A stretch of DNA of 8,023 nt from Desulfobacteraceae bacterium. Lineage in GTDB: Bacteria; Desulfobacterota; DSM-4660; Desulfatiglandales; HGW-15. The notes beneath the pieces are model-generated. The model was not told the DNA's origin, ran no database searches, and worked only from the letters and a program-made list of their open reading frames with translations. Both the position numbers and the translations under genes were made by a program. Below, in pieces: positions 6,522-8,023 of the stretch. Within the stretch, counting starts at the first letter, position 1; each line of letters begins with the position of its first letter. The stretch spans positions 1-8,023 of the forward strand of contig RPPU01000184.1 of assembly GCA_003819975.1 (NCBI GenBank). The letters are read 5' to 3'.

Positions 6522-7403
6522 ATGAAACAGGATCAAAAAATCGTCGATGGTTTTCGCTTTCTACCGCCGGGGCTCAAGGCTTGGATTCAGACCTTTATCG
6601 CGAATGGACCTGTTTACGGCGCCATTCCCTGGGCGCCTCTAAAAAGGCCCTTGAATCAAACCGTTTTCGCGTTGTTGACCAGTGCCGGGATCAGCCTCAA
6701 GTCCGATCCGCCCTTTGACATGGAAAGGGAAAAAAAGGAGCCGACTTGGGGCGACCGGTCGTACCGGGCGCTCCCCAGGAATATTTCTGAAAAGGATATC
6801 GATGTCCGTCATCTGCACATCAATACCCGCTATATTAAAGAAGACATCAATGTCATGCTGCCGCTGGCCCGCATGGCGGAACTGGAAAACGAGGGTTTGA
6901 TCGGCCGGTTGGCGGCCACGGCTTATTCTTTTTACGGGTTTCAATGGCAAAATACGGAGTTTCTGCAGGAGGCGATCGAGCCTATTTCCCGAAAAATGAA
7001 ACAGGAAGCGGTGGAAGCCGTAGTGCTCACTCCGGCCTGACCGTTTTGCTGCCAGTCCGTGGGGCTGGCTGCCCGGTACTTGGAAGAAAAAGGATTCAGC
7101 ACGGTCGTGCTGACCCAGACGCCCGACTTCAACCGGCTGGTCGGCATTCCGCGCTCGGCGGCCGTTGAATATCCCTACGGCCGGATCCTGGGCGCGGTCG
7201 GCGATCAGGCCGGGCAAAGAGCGGTCCTGCTTAGTGCGTTGAATGTATTGCAAACGGCCAAAAAGCCGGGTGAAGTGCAGCACCTGGCTTATACCTGGCC
7301 GGAAGACTCCAAAAACGCGGATTGGCAACCGCCGGAAATGTCGCCGCTGATCAAGCATTATCTGGAGGAGATCAAAAGGGCCAGGAAAGAGCAGAAACGA
7401 TAG
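6522..7403 (+). CDS. Selenoprotein of the glycine/betaine/sarcosine/D-proline reductase selenoprotein B (GrdB/PrdB-like) family, Sec at TGA 7038
   Basis: One frame runs from ATG 6522 to TAG 7401-7403, interrupted only by TGA 7038-7040. Reading that codon as selenocysteine gives 293 residues with Sec173. The N-terminal part shows family features: SAGISLKSDPPFD, SYRALP, a DVRHLHINT segment, then DINVMLPLARMAEL and AYSFYG. The central part is VVLTPA-Sec-PFCCQSVGLAARYLEEKG. The C-terminal half continues with PDFNRLVGIPRSA, VEYPYG and GDQAGQRAVL, all typical of this family. The redox motif is Sec-x-x-Cys with a further Cys (Sec173, Cys176, Cys177). A SECIS-like hairpin follows the TGA. Members act in reductive cleavage of glycine derivatives or proline, or as poorly characterised oxidoreductases. 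No partner subunit (GrdA, GrdC/D or PrdA type), thioredoxin or sel gene is in the window, so the substrate is unknown. The ribosome site is weak (AGGG at 6514-6517, four bases before ATG); a stop at 6468 limits any upstream extension. A sequencing error or plain truncation is unlikely, because frame and homology continue exactly across the TGA. Confidence 0.88.
7038..7040 (+). other. Recoded TGA: selenocysteine codon
   Basis: The TGA is in frame with both the preceding 172 codons and the following 120 codons. It sits in the LTPA-x-PxCxxxVGL context, where this family carries Sec (or Cys in non-Sec homologues). The next codons, CCG TTT TGC TGC, complete a Sec-x-x-Cys-Cys motif. Confidence 0.85.
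7041..7076 (+). promoter_or_regulatory. Bacterial SECIS element (selenocysteine insertion hairpin)
   Basis: GCCAGTCC (7051-7058) pairs with GGGCTGGC (7062-7069), eight pairs including one G-U, around a GTG loop (7059-7061). Below a T-T mismatch the stem continues with GC/GC (7048-7049 with 7071-7072), and after an internal loop with CCG/CGG (7041-7043 with 7074-7076). The loop starts with G and lies 18 nt after the TGA, within the published range for bacterial SECIS elements. It lies inside the coding sequence, as expected for SelB-dependent recoding in bacteria. Confidence 0.8.
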
Positions 7404-7447
7404 ATAAAATTTATTTTTTTATTTCGTATGCCCTTGCTGATTCATGA

Positions 7448-7473
7448 TAGGGGTTCAAAATTTTGAACCCCTA
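7448..7473. repeat. Perfect 26-bp intergenic palindrome
   Basis: TAGGGGTTCAAAA is followed directly by its exact reverse complement, with no spacer. It lies in the 144-bp gap between the selenoprotein gene and the small gene at 7548. No T-run follows on either strand, so it is not a standard intrinsic terminator. It resembles the short GTAGGGG...CCCCTAC palindromes scattered between genes in many bacterial genomes (from memory). It may be a dispersed repeat or a transcript-end structure. Confidence 0.75.
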
Positions 7474-7547
7474 CGCGCGACCATCATCGATCATCTTTTA
7501 TTGGTAAGTAAATTGAAAGCGTTTATTCGAAAAGAGGTTCAGACAAA

Positions 7548-7790
7548 ATGGAAAATATAGAAATCAGTGGAAGAACTTTTTATCTGGTTACCGCCCAGGA
7601 CGAGATTCGCGACGGCATCAGCGCCGAACTCTGGGAAATCAAAGACGGGTTGAAATATTATCTGGCTGAAATTTTCAGGAACGACAATAAAAAAACAATC
7701 GAATTCACGGCGCATGTGAAAGATTTGCCGCTTGAGAGCATCAAAAAATTGATTGAAATGTACGAACGGGAAGTCCCGAACTTAGAATAA
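7548..7790 (+). CDS. Small protein of unknown function (80 residues)
   Basis: The start ATG 7548 is preceded by AAAGAGG (7531-7537), ten bases away, an acceptable ribosome site. The stop is TAA at 7788-7790. The sequence suggests several short beta strands (IEISGRTFYLVTA, ISAELWEIKDGLKYYLAEIFR, TIEFTAHV) followed by an amphipathic helix (LESIKKLIEMYEREV) near the C-terminus. There are no cysteines, no signal peptide and no membrane segment, so it is probably a cytosolic globular or accessory protein. Codon use is like that of its neighbours, which supports a real gene. No family was recognised. It is separated from the selenoprotein gene by the palindrome and is probably transcribed independently. 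Confidence 0.7.
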   Translation: MENIEISGRTFYLVTAQDEIRDGISAELWEIKDGLKYYLAEIFRNDNKKTIEFTAHVKDLPLESIKKLIEMYEREVPNLE

Positions 7791-8023
7791 GCGTTGGCGT
7801 TCCTCTAAAAATCTGAAGATATTTTTGCCAGGATTCACGGGATGCACGGGAACTAGGGATTTAAAATTTTGCACCTCTCGCCGTACTTCAAAAACAAATC
7901 ACGATCTGTAATCTTCAACCTTATATTTTTTCGTTTGAGATTATGCATTAGTTAATTAAAATATGTTTTAGCTTAGCGGCCAAAATTTTTTTTGGTTTAT
8001 TCTTCCGTTTTTTTTCATGCTTG
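7791..8023. other. AT-rich non-coding tail with a short 9-bp iteration
   Basis: No gene is supported on either strand. Positions 7831-7857 carry a degenerate 9-bp iteration (GGATTCACG, GGATGCACG, GGAACTAGG), like the GGATTCAC-type iterations seen between genes in some deltaproteobacteria (from memory). Near the right edge, GGCCAAAA (about 7978-7985) can pair weakly with TTTTGGTT, followed by T-runs. This is too AT-rich to call a terminator with confidence. Confidence 0.4.

Noticed and set aside
7038..7040. TGA as a true stop, making 6522-7040 and 7059-7403 two genes or a pseudogene
   Set aside because: Both parts are in the same frame, family similarity continues across the codon, the codon sits at the known Sec position, and a SECIS hairpin follows. 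The 7059 ATG is in the SECIS loop and has no ribosome site.
7807..7825. AAAAATCT...AGATATTTTT as a terminator after the 80-residue gene
   Set aside because: The stem is almost entirely A-T with a bulge and is not distinguishable from background in this AT-rich stretch.

Overview
The window holds six protein-coding genes: one on the minus strand that runs off the left edge, and five on the plus strand. Base composition is moderate, with AT-rich spacers. A selenoprotein with a bacterial-type SECIS hairpin, a sigma-54-type promoter and a very large multi-GAF/PAS sensor together suggest an anaerobic or facultative Gram-negative bacterium of the Desulfobacterota (deltaproteobacterial) kind. That placement is an inference; there is no rRNA or other phylogenetic marker here.

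Layout. Positions 3141 to 1 (minus strand) encode the first 1047 residues of a modular sensor in the order GAF-PAS-GAF-GAF-GAF-GAF. The last three GAF modules lie on a 528-bp tandem DNA repeat. The reading frame is open at the window edge, and a kinase or other output domain is expected beyond it. A good -24/-12 (sigma-54) promoter lies just upstream at 3183-3199. Divergently, 3377-3877 encodes a small secreted beta-rich protein, closed by a strong intrinsic terminator at 3911-3959. Next is a 155-residue GAF-fold protein of the free methionine-(R)-sulfoxide reductase family (4050-4517), then a PepD-type M20 dipeptidase carrying an export signal (4892-6409).

The most interesting locus is 6522-7403. 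It reads as two adjacent ORFs separated by a stop, but both are in the same frame. The intervening TGA (7038-7040) falls at the selenocysteine position of the glycine/betaine/sarcosine/D-proline reductase selenoprotein B (GrdB/PrdB-like) family, and a convincing bacterial SECIS hairpin follows at once. I read it as a single 293-residue selenoprotein with a Sec-Pro-Phe-Cys-Cys redox motif. It is followed by a perfect 26-bp intergenic palindrome (7448-7473), an unrecognised 80-residue protein (7548-7790), and an AT-rich tail without a supported gene.

The genes do not form an obvious single operon: spacers are 112 to 374 bp and several have their own terminators. A loose shared theme is sensing and thiol/selenol redox chemistry (GAF sensor, methionine sulfoxide reductase, selenoprotein), but no direct functional link is demonstrated by the sequence.
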